Shown here in pieces: positions 19,419 through 27,268 of a stretch of 64,000 nucleotides of DNA. Position 1 is the stretch's first letter. Every line of letters begins with the position of its first letter. The stretch is from Rhodoferax sp. (lineage in GTDB: Bacteria > Pseudomonadota > Gammaproteobacteria > Burkholderiales > Burkholderiaceae_C), in the NCBI GenBank assembly GCA_024236015.1, contig JACKLK010000005.1, positions 124,001-188,000 on the forward strand. Direction: 5' to 3'. A model generated the notes under the pieces. That model ran no database searches and had not been told where the DNA came from. It saw only the letters and a program-made list of their open reading frames with translations. The translations under genes and the position numbers were made by a program.

Positions 19419-20109
19419 ACGCGCACTGGAGCCGCACGGCCTGCGTCTGCGCGGCGGCTGGATCCCGACGCCGCAGGACGTGTTGCCGGGCTTGCCGCAG
19501 GGTGCCGCCGCGGCCGTGGTCTGGATGGTGGGGCAGGTCGGCTCCGCGTGCTGGGAGGCCTTCTCCGGCTCCCGGTTCCTTGCCGACGGACGGCCCGATC
19601 CGATGGACCGCTGGAGCAAGTCCATCGGCGATGCGCTGGCCCAGGCGCATGGCGGCGTGGCGGTGTATCCGTCGGACGGCCCGCCTTATGCGCCGTTCCA
19701 GCAATGGGCGCGGCGCGCCGAGCCGCAGTTGCAGGCCAGCCCGCTGATGCTGCAGATCCATCCGCAGTGGGGCTTGTGGCATGCCTATCGGTTTGCGCTG
19801 GTATTGCCCGCTCTCGCCGCGGCGGATGCCCCGGCGCTGGCGTCCGGTGTGCCGGAGGGCGCCGGTACCGACATCTGCCTGAACTGCGACGGACAACCCT
19901 GCCTGCGGCGCTGTCCGGTCGAGGCCTTCAGTCGTGCCCGGGGCTACGATACCGACGCCTGCGCCGGCCATCTGCACCGGCCCGAGGGGCGCGACTGCGT
20001 GGAGCAGGGCTGTCTGGCGCGGCGGGCCTGCCCGGTGGCGACGGCGTTGCAATACGTGCCGGCACATGCGGCGTTCCACATGCGGGCCTTCGTCTCCAGC
20101 CGGCGCTGA
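19390..20109 (+). CDS. Cysteine-rich, ferredoxin-like protein of unknown function
   Basis: A 239-residue protein, not recognised as a named family. The first 150 residues look globular (LRGGWIPTPQDVLPGLP, VVWMVGQVGSACWEAF). The C-terminal third has Cys163, 166, 171 and 175 in C-x2-C-x4-C-x3-C-P, then about four more cysteines in DACAGHL, RDCVEQGCLARRACPVA. This resembles a slightly stretched 4Fe-4S pair. It overlaps the HyuA-like gene by 29 bp and so probably acts with it, perhaps in electron transfer. Cluster binding is inferred from spacing only. Confidence 0.7.
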   Translation: MTAASRNALERALEPHGLRLRGGWIPTPQDVLPGLPQGAAAAVVWMVGQVGSACWEAFSGSRFLADGRPDPMDRWSKSIGDALAQAHGGVAVYPSDGPPYAPFQQWARRAEPQLQASPLMLQIHPQWGLWHAYRFALVLPALAAADAPALASGVPEGAGTDICLNCDGQPCLRRCPVEAFSRARGYDTDACAGHLHRPEGRDCVEQGCLARRACPVATALQYVPAHAAFHMRAFVSSRR

Positions 20110-20121
20110 GCGCGTGCCGCG

Positions 20122-21072
20122 TCAGCCGGCCCGCACCAGCGTCAACGCGACACCACCCATGGTGATCAGCATGCCGAGCACGACGAACAGGCCGATGCCT
20201 TCGCGGTTGCGGAACAGCAGCAGGCTGGCCGGCATCACGACCAGCGGGGAACACAAGGCGATCAGCGCGGCGATGGACGCGGGAATATGCGCCAGCGCCG
20301 CAACCATGCACACCTGGGCCAGGATCTGCATGCAGCCGACGCCGGCATAGGCGAGCGCCGCACGCGGTTGTGCCGCGATGCGGTGGCGCAGCGGGGCCAG
20401 CTGGCGGCGGTGGACCAGCACCAGGGCCAGGGTGCCGGTACACGCGCCCAGGGCCACGCCGGCCACGGGTTCGTTCCACGACCCGATGGCGCCCGCGCGC
20501 AGCACATGGCTGATCGCATACGCGGTCGAACTGCCCAGGCCGATCAGCACGAAGTTGCGCAGGTCGACCCGTTGTTGCTGCAGGTGTTGCGCCGTGGCCG
20601 GGGCGTGTGCGCGCCGAGACCCCAGCACCGTCGTGGCCAGTCCGAGCACGCCGAGTGCGATGCCGGTCAAGGCCAGCGGACTGAGCACCTGGCCCAGGAA
20701 GATCCAGCCCAGCAAGGCCGTGATCAGGGGGCTGCTGGTCTGGAAGCTCGTTGCGCGGGTCGGGCCGGCGGATTCGATCGACTTGAAGAACAACCAGCGG
20801 CCGAGATAGGTGGAGAACACGCCCGCCAGCAGGAAACCCAGCACGCCGGGCACGCTGGGCGGCTGCAATGCACCAAGGAAGGCCAGCTGGCCCAGCACCA
20901 TCATGATGCCCAGGGGCACGTTCACCAGTGCGGCGATCAGCGCACCCGCGTCGGTGTCGAGCCGGCGCATCACGCTGGCGGTGGTGATCGAGCAGGCCGC
21001 GAACAACAACATCGCGCCGGCGGCCAGCGCGGCGCCCAGCGGCGGATTCTGCATGAAGGCGGTGGTGTTCAT
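20122..21072 (-). CDS. EamA/DMT-family permease
   Basis: A 316-residue inner-membrane transporter with about ten predicted spans in two EamA repeats. It begins AAGAMLLFAACSITTASVMRR and includes RWLFFKSIESAGPTRATSFQTSSP in the first repeat and ALIALCSPLVVMPASLLLF in the second. Members export amino acids, nucleosides or other metabolites. It is convergent with the preceding gene, 12 bp away, so it is not part of the sox operon. The start MNTTAFM lacks a clear Shine-Dalgarno; MQNPPLG six codons on is an alternative. Substrate unknown. Confidence 0.85.
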   Translation of the reverse strand: MNTTAFMQNPPLGAALAAGAMLLFAACSITTASVMRRLDTDAGALIAALVNVPLGIMMVLGQLAFLGALQPPSVPGVLGFLLAGVFSTYLGRWLFFKSIESAGPTRATSFQTSSPLITALLGWIFLGQVLSPLALTGIALGVLGLATTVLGSRRAHAPATAQHLQQQRVDLRNFVLIGLGSSTAYAISHVLRAGAIGSWNEPVAGVALGACTGTLALVLVHRRQLAPLRHRIAAQPRAALAYAGVGCMQILAQVCMVAALAHIPASIAALIALCSPLVVMPASLLLFRNREGIGLFVVLGMLITMGGVALTLVRAG

Positions 21073-21189
21073 CGTTGCGGCGCGGCGGCCGGGCGGTGCC
21101 GTGCCGGGTCCGGCAGGCCTCGGTGTTCCGGGTCGCTGCGCCGCTCGCTGTGCTGCGCGTATTGTGGTCGATGCCGGCCGCCCCACAAG

Positions 21190-21222
21190 GAAAAAGCCCG
21201 CCCGGACAGGCCGGGCGGGCTT
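21190..21222 (-). terminator. Rho-independent terminator after the porin gene
   Basis: On the minus strand a perfect 12-bp GC-rich stem (AAGCCCGCCCGG / CCGGGCGGGCTT, loop of 5) is followed by a run of Ts, about 45 bp past the porin stop. This is a textbook intrinsic terminator. Confidence 0.85.
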
Positions 21223-21267
21223 CAAGCTGTGTCGCGGATGGCAGCAGCGCACGCGCGCTGCGGCGCA

Positions 21268-22236
21268 TCAGAACGAGTGGCGCATGCCGATGCCGTATTT
21301 CGTGTTGCCGCTGGTCTTGACGCCGCCGGTCTTGCCGTCCCAGTCGGTCACGCCGACGTAGGCGTCGGTGCGCTTGGACAAGGCATACATCGCGCCCAGC
21401 GTGAAGCCGGTGCGTTTTTCGCTGCCGCGCGCCGCGTTGTCCTTGGAGTAGCCGTAGCCGGCCGACACGGTCAGCGCGCCGCTCACCGGGATGTCGACGC
21501 CGATCGAATATTCGTTCGTCTTGGCCGCGGCCGGGAACTTGACGTTGCCGTACAGGATCTTGGCGACTGCGGGGCCGAAGTCGTAGGCGGCGCTCAGGCG
21601 GGTGAACTTGTTGTTCGTGCCGCCGAGTTCCTCGACCTGGTAGCCGGCGCCGACCGTCAGCGGCCCACCGGAATAGCTGGCGCTGATCGAGGTCACGCTC
21701 AGGTCGGTGTTGCGCACTTCATCGAGCGAGTAGCTGATCGCGGCGGCGAACCCGCCGAAGGTCGGCGTCGAATAACGGATCGTGTTGGCCGGGTTGGCGT
21801 TGTAGCCGGTGCTGGCGAAGAAGTTGTTCTCGACCGAGAAGCCGGAGTCGAACATCGCGTTGATCGCGCCGCTCACGTCGTCGTAGGCCGTCCACGGCTT
21901 GCCGACCCGGAACTCGCCGAAGCCGCCGGACATGCCGATCCAGGCCTGGCGGCTGAATTGCTGGCCCGCCACCGCCGGTGTGCCGTCGTCGATGGCGAAA
22001 CCCTGTTCGACGTTGAAGTTGAGCTTCAGGCCGCCACCGAGCTCTTCGGATCCCATCAGGCCCCAGCGGCTGCCGGAGACGGTGCCGGAGTCGACCGTCC
22101 ATTGGCTGACGCCGCCGAAGGGGTCGTTGTGCATCAGCGATGCATCGATACGGCCATAAATCGTGACCGACGACTGCGCCTGTGCGGCACCCATCATCAC
22201 TCCCAGAACCGCCAATGCCATCAGCGACTTTTTCAT
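21268..22236 (-). CDS. Gram-negative outer-membrane porin (Omp32-like)
   Basis: A 322-residue beta-barrel porin. The signal peptide MKKSLMALAVLGVMMGAAQAQ is followed by SSVTIYGRIDASL, the usual first strand of betaproteobacterial general porins. The protein ends in Phe (YGIGMRHSF), the C-terminal signal for barrel assembly. AAGGA precedes the start. It forms a trimeric diffusion channel for small, often anionic, solutes. It is the sole gene of its unit and ends at a strong terminator. Confidence 0.95.
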   Translation of the reverse strand: MKKSLMALAVLGVMMGAAQAQSSVTIYGRIDASLMHNDPFGGVSQWTVDSGTVSGSRWGLMGSEELGGGLKLNFNVEQGFAIDDGTPAVAGQQFSRQAWIGMSGGFGEFRVGKPWTAYDDVSGAINAMFDSGFSVENNFFASTGYNANPANTIRYSTPTFGGFAAAISYSLDEVRNTDLSVTSISASYSGGPLTVGAGYQVEELGGTNNKFTRLSAAYDFGPAVAKILYGNVKFPAAAKTNEYSIGVDIPVSGALTVSAGYGYSKDNAARGSEKRTGFTLGAMYALSKRTDAYVGVTDWDGKTGGVKTSGNTKYGIGMRHSF

Positions 22237-22663
22237 TTCATCTTCCTTGGTTAAATGCCATGTAGTGTTGACGGGCCCCTGCCCGGATGACGCAGCGCAG
22301 CAATTTGCGTGCCCGAGCGCGGCGGCATCGATCCGCGTCGACCCGACGTTGGAGCGCCATGGCCGGCAGATGCCATGCAGGCCGACGCACCCGATCGGGG
22401 CGGGAGCGGCTGGCGCAGGCCGCACGGAAATGGTGAGCAGATGTGACGGCCGCGCCGGTTTGGTGCGGCGTCGGATCCCGGTCCGGATGGGGCGTCTGCG
22501 GCAGGTCAATGCCGGACCGCGGCGGACGGCGCATCATGCAGGGGCAAGCCCGCAGGCGGCCTGTTTTCTTACATTTTGATGGGGATTGTTCCGGTGCGCC
22601 GCAAGCCCGAGTCCGATCAGAATGGGGCAACGGTTTTCAGTTGATCGATACAAGGAGGACTCC
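22237..22663. other. Divergent intergenic region, porin / OmpA-like gene
   Basis: A 427-bp region that must carry promoters for both flanking genes. No ORF in it has a recognisable product. The AT-richer stretch around 22561-22590 may be the OmpA-like promoter, but I cannot assign hexamers with confidence. Confidence 0.4.
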
Positions 22664-23329
22664 ATGATCCCATTCCAGAATTCCACCCGTTCCATGGTTG
22701 CGGCGGCCAGCGCGGCGGCGCTGCTGCTCGGCGGCTGTGCCGACATGAACCTGAGCAAGACGCAACGGGACTCGGCCATCGGTGCCGGCGTGGGTGCGGT
22801 GGCCGGCGCCGTCATCGGCGGCGACACCAAGGGTGCCGTGATCGGCGGCGCGCTGGGCGCGGCCGGTGGTTATGTGTGGTCCAAGCACATGGCGGACAAG
22901 AAGGCCGCCATGGAGCGGGCGACCCAGGGCACGGGTGTCGCCGTGACCCAGACCCAGGACAACCAGCTCAAGCTGCAGATCCCGAGCGACGTGTCGTTCG
23001 ACACCGGTCGCTCCGACATCAAGCCCAATCTGCGTCCGATCCTGGACCAGTTCGCCAGCGGCCTGTCGGCCCAGCCCAATACCGAGGTCCGCATCATCGG
23101 CCATACCGACAACGTCGGCTCCGATGCGGTCAACGATCCGTTGTCGCTGCAGCGCGCCCGGGCGACCCGCGACTACCTCGCCGCCCGCGGCGTGAGCCCG
23201 AGCCGGGTGATCATCGACGGCCGGGGTGAACGCGAGCCGATCGCGACCAACGCGACCGCGGAAGGACGCGCGCAGAACCGGCGGGTCGAGATCTTCCTGG
23301 CCGAGCGGGCGACGATGGCGTCGAACTGA
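22664..23329 (+). CDS. OmpA-family peptidoglycan-anchoring lipoprotein
   Basis: A 221-residue outer-membrane lipoprotein with lipobox LLLGGC (Cys near residue 25). A glycine-zipper segment follows (GAGVGAVAGAVIGGDTKGAV, residues 43-70). The C-terminal OmpA domain (about 105-215) has FDTGRSDIKPNLRPIL, the diaminopimelate-contact region IIGHTDNVGSDAVND, LSLQRARATRDYL and NRRVEIFL. The start MIPFQNS has a strong AAGGAGG; an ATG 14 codons upstream lacks one. This is the YiaD-like type, probably envelope-stabilising. A terminator follows 40 bp later. Confidence 0.93.
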   Translation: MIPFQNSTRSMVAAASAAALLLGGCADMNLSKTQRDSAIGAGVGAVAGAVIGGDTKGAVIGGALGAAGGYVWSKHMADKKAAMERATQGTGVAVTQTQDNQLKLQIPSDVSFDTGRSDIKPNLRPILDQFASGLSAQPNTEVRIIGHTDNVGSDAVNDPLSLQRARATRDYLAARGVSPSRVIIDGRGEREPIATNATAEGRAQNRRVEIFLAERATMASN

Positions 23330-23806
23330 CCGGCCGACATCGACGGCCGCGACCCCGTCGGACCGAACGAGCCGCTCCGGCCTGCCGCTGCAACAGCGGC
23401 GGCCGGAGCGGCTCTTGTGCGTGGCGCGCCTGCGCCAGCCACAGTCGCAATTGGAGCCGTCCACCGACAAGGCCTGAATACACTTCGGGGCGGTTGCCAC
23501 GATGTGCAGCCGTCAGAGCAACCTCATTCGGGAATCGGCACACCATGAAATCGCTGGCACGGCGCGTCGTCAAAGGGGGCGCATGGAGCGACACCGTCGG
23601 CGTCGCACCAGGCGTGCCCGACGCCGGCCGCAACGGCATGGCACTCTCGGCCGCACCCGTGCAGGATTGCCGGTCGTCCCGGGCGAACCCGCCGCCACCC
23701 GCGGGTTGACACCAACCAAAACCTCCCGATGCGTGAAGCGTGCGCCTGCAAGTCGGCACGTTCTCCATGGGAAACCCCTATTCACAGGACTTAGGAGCTA
23801 GCGCAA
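23330..23806. other. Intergenic region before the dimethylglycine-dehydrogenase-like gene
   Basis: A 477-bp gap with a terminator at its left end. A TTGACA hexamer occurs at 23706-23711, but no good -10 lies 16-18 bp further. A 71-codon frame (23494-23709) has no recognisable homology and no Shine-Dalgarno. I see no other feature. Confidence 0.4.
23369..23417 (+). terminator. Long GC-rich hairpin after the OmpA-like gene
   Basis: A 14-bp stem (GAGCCGCTCCGGCC / GGCCGGAGCGGCTC) encloses a second stem (GCCGCTG / CAGCGGC, loop CAA), then CTTGT. The stable structure sits 40 bp past the stop. The T-run is poor, so termination may be partial. Confidence 0.6.
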
Positions 23807-26371
23807 ATGGCCACTTTCCCTGAACGCGCCAAGGTCGTCATCATTGGCCAGGGCGGCATCGTGGGCGCCTCGGTGGCGCACCACCTGATCGAACGCGGCT
23901 GGGACGACATCGTCGGCATCGACAAGTCCGCCATCCCCACCGATGTGGGCTCCACGGCCCATGCGTCGGACTTCTGCTTCAACACGATGCACGATCAGAT
24001 GACGATCTTCACGACGAAGTACAGCATCGATTTCTACGACCGCATGGGTCGTTACGAGCGCATCGGGGGCCTGGAGGTGGCGCGAGTCGGCGACGACGAA
24101 CGCATGCGCGAGCTCGAGCGCCGTGTGGCCTCGGGCAAGGCCTTCGGCAACCGGGTGGAACTGATCACGCCGGCGCAGGCCAAGCAGCGCTTCCCGCTGC
24201 TGGAAGAATCCATGATCCAGGGCGCCTTGTGGGACCCGGATGCCGGCCTGGTCAAGCCGCGTTCGCAGATGGTGGCGGGCGAACTGGTCGACGCCGCCGT
24301 GGCCACCGGCAAGTTGCGCTCGATCGCCAACACGGCGTGCACCGGACTGCGCATCGAGGACGGCCGCATCAAGGGCGTCGAAACCACCCGGGGTTACATC
24401 GCCGCCGACCACGTGGTCGTGTGCGCCGGCCTGTGGGGCCGCCTGATCGCGGGCATGGCCGGCGAAGACCTGCCCATCATGCCGGTGGACCACCCGCTGA
24501 CCTTCTTCAAGCCGTACCTGGAGTTTGCCGGCACCGGCAAGGACATCGGTTACCCGCTGCTGCGCGACCAGGGCAATTCGGCCTATCTGCGCGACACCGG
24601 GGACCCGAAGACACCCGAGGGCGGCCAGATCGAATGGGGTTATTACGAGGAGAAAAACCCGCGCATGTGCCACCCGCGCGACCTGCTCGAGAAGGAGCAG
24701 GCCCGCTTGTCGCCGTCGCAGCGCGACCTGGAACTGGAGCAGATCATGGAGCCGCTGGAGCGGGCCATCGAACTCACGCCCATCCTGGCCGAGCTGGGCT
24801 ACGACGAGAAACATTCGTTCAACGGCCTGCTGCAGGTCACCACCGACGGCAACCCGTCGATCGGCGAGTCGTCCAAGGTGCGCGGCCTGTGGTACGCCGA
24901 AGCCGTGTGGGTCAAGGACGCACCGGGCGTGGGCAAGCTGGTGGCCGACTGGATGACCGACGGATTCACCCACCTGGACCATGCCCGCATCGACGTGGCC
25001 CGCATCTATCCGTACCAGCAGGACGAGCAATACATCCATGACCGTTGTTATGAAGGCGCGTTCAAGATCTACAACCCGCCGGTGCACAACCGCGAACCCT
25101 ACAGCGCCGGGCGCGGCATCTTCAAGAGCCCGTTCTACGAGCGCGAGAAGGCGCTCGGCGCCTACTTCATGGAGCTCTCCGGCTGGGAGCGCGCGCATGG
25201 GTATGCCAGCAACGAACACCTGCTCGCGGTCTATGGCGACAAGGTGCCGGTGCGCGAAAACGAATGGGACAACCGCCACTTCTGGCGCGTGTCCAATGCC
25301 GAACACCTGAAGATGTCGGAAGACGTGGGCATGATCAACGTCTCGCACTTCGCCGAGATCGACGTGGTCGGCCCCGATGCCGCGGACCTGATGGAATACA
25401 TCTGCGTGGCCAAGGTCGGCGGCGACACGCCGGTGGGCAAGGGCATCTATACCCATTTCCTGGAAGCCACCGGCGGTGTGCGCGCCGACCTGACGGTGCT
25501 GCGCCTGGGGCAGGACCACTACCGTGTCGTCGACGGCGCCGACGCCGGTCACCGCGACCTGACCTGGATCCGCCGCATGGCGCAGGACCGGGGCGCCAAT
25601 GTCGAGGTGACCGACACCACGACGCAATACGGCTGCCTGGGTGTGTGGGGGCCCAATGCCCGCACCACGATCCAGAAGATCGCCGACGAGCCCGAGGCCT
25701 GGACGAACGAGAACTTCCCGTTCGCCGCACTGCGCAACCTGACGATCCAGGGTGTGCCGGTGCTGGCCTTCCGCATCTCGTACGTGGGCGAGCAGGGCTG
25801 GGAACTGCACTTCAAATATGAAGACGGCCTGGCCCTGTGGGACGCGCTGCATGCGCTGGGCGTGACCCCGGTCGGCGTGGAGACCTACGCCAACAGCCGG
25901 CGCATGGAAAAAAGCCTGCGCCTGCAGAACGCCGACCTGCTGACCGAATACAACCTGTTCGAATGCGATCTCGCGCGTCCGAAGGTGAAGGCGGCCGACT
26001 TCCACGGCAAGGCGGCGCACATGAAGTTCCGTGAGCGCGAGCACCAGCCGGCGACCTTGTGCACGCTGGTCATGACGAACAACATCGACAGCGCCGGCGT
26101 CGCACGTTACCCGCTGGGCAACCTGCCGGTCATGGATCCCACCACCGGCGCCACGCTGGTCGACGCACTGGGCCGGCGCTCGTACACCACCAGCATCGCG
26201 TTCGGCCCGAGCATCGGCAAGAACATTGCGCTGGCGTATCTGCCGCACGACTACTGCCAGGTCGGGCGCGAATTGCAGATCCAGTATTTTGCGGATGTGT
26301 ATCCGGTCAGGGTGGAGGCGGTGGGGTATCGGCCCTTGTATGACACGGAGAATGTCAAGCCGAGGTCGTGA
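23807..26371 (+). CDS. Dimethylglycine/sarcosine dehydrogenase-like flavoprotein (DAO + GcvT)
   Basis: An 854-residue fusion. Residues about 8-400 are a DAO-type FAD domain with VVIIGQGGIVGASVAHHLIE at 10-29 and GSTAHAS, where His52 aligns with the covalent FAD histidine of dimethylglycine oxidase (from memory). A middle FAO_M-like segment is followed by a GcvT THF-binding half (YTHFLEATGGVRADLTVLRL, RISYVGEQGWELHF, GVETYANSRRMEKSLRL). TAGGAG lies before the ATG. It probably demethylates dimethylglycine, sarcosine or a related N-methyl amine, delivering methylene-THF. It lies 3.7 kb from soxG with other genes between, so it is a separate unit. Confidence 0.88.
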   Translation: MATFPERAKVVIIGQGGIVGASVAHHLIERGWDDIVGIDKSAIPTDVGSTAHASDFCFNTMHDQMTIFTTKYSIDFYDRMGRYERIGGLEVARVGDDERMRELERRVASGKAFGNRVELITPAQAKQRFPLLEESMIQGALWDPDAGLVKPRSQMVAGELVDAAVATGKLRSIANTACTGLRIEDGRIKGVETTRGYIAADHVVVCAGLWGRLIAGMAGEDLPIMPVDHPLTFFKPYLEFAGTGKDIGYPLLRDQGNSAYLRDTGDPKTPEGGQIEWGYYEEKNPRMCHPRDLLEKEQARLSPSQRDLELEQIMEPLERAIELTPILAELGYDEKHSFNGLLQVTTDGNPSIGESSKVRGLWYAEAVWVKDAPGVGKLVADWMTDGFTHLDHARIDVARIYPYQQDEQYIHDRCYEGAFKIYNPPVHNREPYSAGRGIFKSPFYEREKALGAYFMELSGWERAHGYASNEHLLAVYGDKVPVRENEWDNRHFWRVSNAEHLKMSEDVGMINVSHFAEIDVVGPDAADLMEYICVAKVGGDTPVGKGIYTHFLEATGGVRADLTVLRLGQDHYRVVDGADAGHRDLTWIRRMAQDRGANVEVTDTTTQYGCLGVWGPNARTTIQKIADEPEAWTNENFPFAALRNLTIQGVPVLAFRISYVGEQGWELHFKYEDGLALWDALHALGVTPVGVETYANSRRMEKSLRLQNADLLTEYNLFECDLARPKVKAADFHGKAAHMKFREREHQPATLCTLVMTNNIDSAGVARYPLGNLPVMDPTTGATLVDALGRRSYTTSIAFGPSIGKNIALAYLPHDYCQVGRELQIQYFADVYPVRVEAVGYRPLYDTENVKPRS

Positions 26372-26429
26372 CGACGGCAGCCTTTCCACTGGTACCCGCG
26401 CATGCTTCAAAACCTGCCAGAATTGCGCA

Positions 26430-26720
26430 ATGCGTCCCTCACAGGCACTCGCGTCGAAGCGCGATCACGTTCTGGCCCTCGCGGCAGCGCAGGGAGCGCG
26501 CGGCGTGCGCGTCTTCGGTTCGGTCGCAAAGGGCCTGGATGACGAAGGCAGCGACCTGGACCTGCTGGTGGACCTTCCGCGCGGAACATCGCTGCTGCGT
26601 ATCGTCGGTTTGCAACTAGATATCGAAGACGCTCTTGGTGTGAAGGTCGATCTTTGCACCGAAGCAGCCCTTCATCCGGACCTCAAGGACCGGATATTGG
26701 CCGAGGCACGGTCCTTATGA
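26430..26720 (+). CDS. MntA-like minimal nucleotidyltransferase (antitoxin type)
   Basis: A 96-residue protein with the nucleotidyltransferase signature FGSVAKGLDDEGSDLDLLVD (residues about 28-47: GS, then D-x-D metal ligands). It ends in the usual VDLCTEAALHPDLKDRILAE tail. In MntA-HepT systems this protein AMPylates and silences the HepT RNase encoded just downstream. Here the stop overlaps an ATG (ATGA) as in intact pairs, but the following hepT is destroyed. It therefore looks like an orphan antitoxin. The coding frame itself is intact. Confidence 0.85.
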   Translation: MRPSQALASKRDHVLALAAAQGARGVRVFGSVAKGLDDEGSDLDLLVDLPRGTSLLRIVGLQLDIEDALGVKVDLCTEAALHPDLKDRILAEARSL

Positions 26721-26828
26721 AGGTCGCGACAGCTTGTTCTTGCGACATGTCTTGAGCGCCATCGATGAGATCTCGAGCATGACTTGCCGACGCTGCGAGC
26801 CCAGGTCAGGCGGATCTCCCACTGCCTG
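26717..26828 (+). pseudogene. hepT (DUF86) toxin remnant
   Basis: Directly after MntA, frame 26722 reads GRDSLFLRHVLSAIDEISS, the N-terminal helix of HepT. From 26775 a different frame reads EHDLPTLRAQVRRIS, matching the HepT C-terminal helix. About 70 residues between them, including the R-x4-H-x-Y active site, are missing, and the overlapping ATG at 26717 is out of frame with both. This is a frameshifted, internally deleted gene. The identification rests on pattern memory of the family. Confidence 0.65.
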
Positions 26829-27014
26829 GGTCGCAACAAGTCCTTGCCCTGCGCGGCGCCTGTGCCCGAACCGGCGAGCGTCTGGTCGATGATGGCCGGC
26901 CTGGTGTGTCTGGGCGGCCTGATCGGCCGGCGGCGGCGCCAGCGTGGGGCCGACCAGGTCTCGCCGGCCCCGGGCCGCTGCAGCGCGCCATCACCGCATC
27001 TTTCCGCCAAGTGA
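26829..27014 (+). pseudogene. Orphan PEP-CTERM sorting tail
   Basis: In the same frame as the hepT tail, residues coded at 26862-26948 read VPEPASVWSMMAGLVCLG, then GLIGRRRRQRG. That is a complete PEP-CTERM signal (VPEP, hydrophobic span, basic tail) recognised by exosortases. It has no signal peptide or body upstream, and the frame runs 22 codons past the normal end to a TGA at 27012. It is the 3' scrap of a lost PEP-CTERM gene, joined by deletion to the hepT scrap. Confidence 0.7.
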
Positions 27015-27268
27015 GCACCCGCACGCAAAATCCGGCAGCTTCCATGCAGCGTGCGGAGCACGGTCATCGTCATGCTTGATTGTCCGCTTCGACTTACGAA
27101 TCGTCCGCAATTGATCGTTTGTATTTGAGGATGATCCGAGACAGACTTGCGGGTTATCAGGACGAGAGACGCAGGGCGCGTGCGAGTGCCGTGTGTCTGG
27201 TCGCTGGCCACCAGAGGGCGGGGCGGCTGTGTCCAGTTGGAACGATTCAGAACTAGCAAGGAGACTCG
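27015..27268. other. Leader region of the carboxylesterase gene
   Basis: About 250 bp with no gene. The stretch 27070-27160 is richer in A+T than the surroundings and contains two partial copies of a TTGTCCGC / TCGTCCGC word, so it may hold the promoter for the following gene. Hexamers cannot be assigned safely. Confidence 0.35.

Noticed and set aside
16308..19625. 1105-codon minus-strand open frame
   Set aside because: Shadow of soxA, soxG and the HyuA-like gene.
23545..23709. Short frame with RVVKGGAWSD, recalling formylglycine-generating enzymes
   Set aside because: Only about ten residues fit, no other family motif follows, and there is no ribosome-binding site.
23798..26410. 870-codon minus-strand open frame
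   Set aside because: It is antisense to the dimethylglycine-dehydrogenase-like gene. Its protein is His/Arg/Val rich without domains, a normal result of high GC at third positions.
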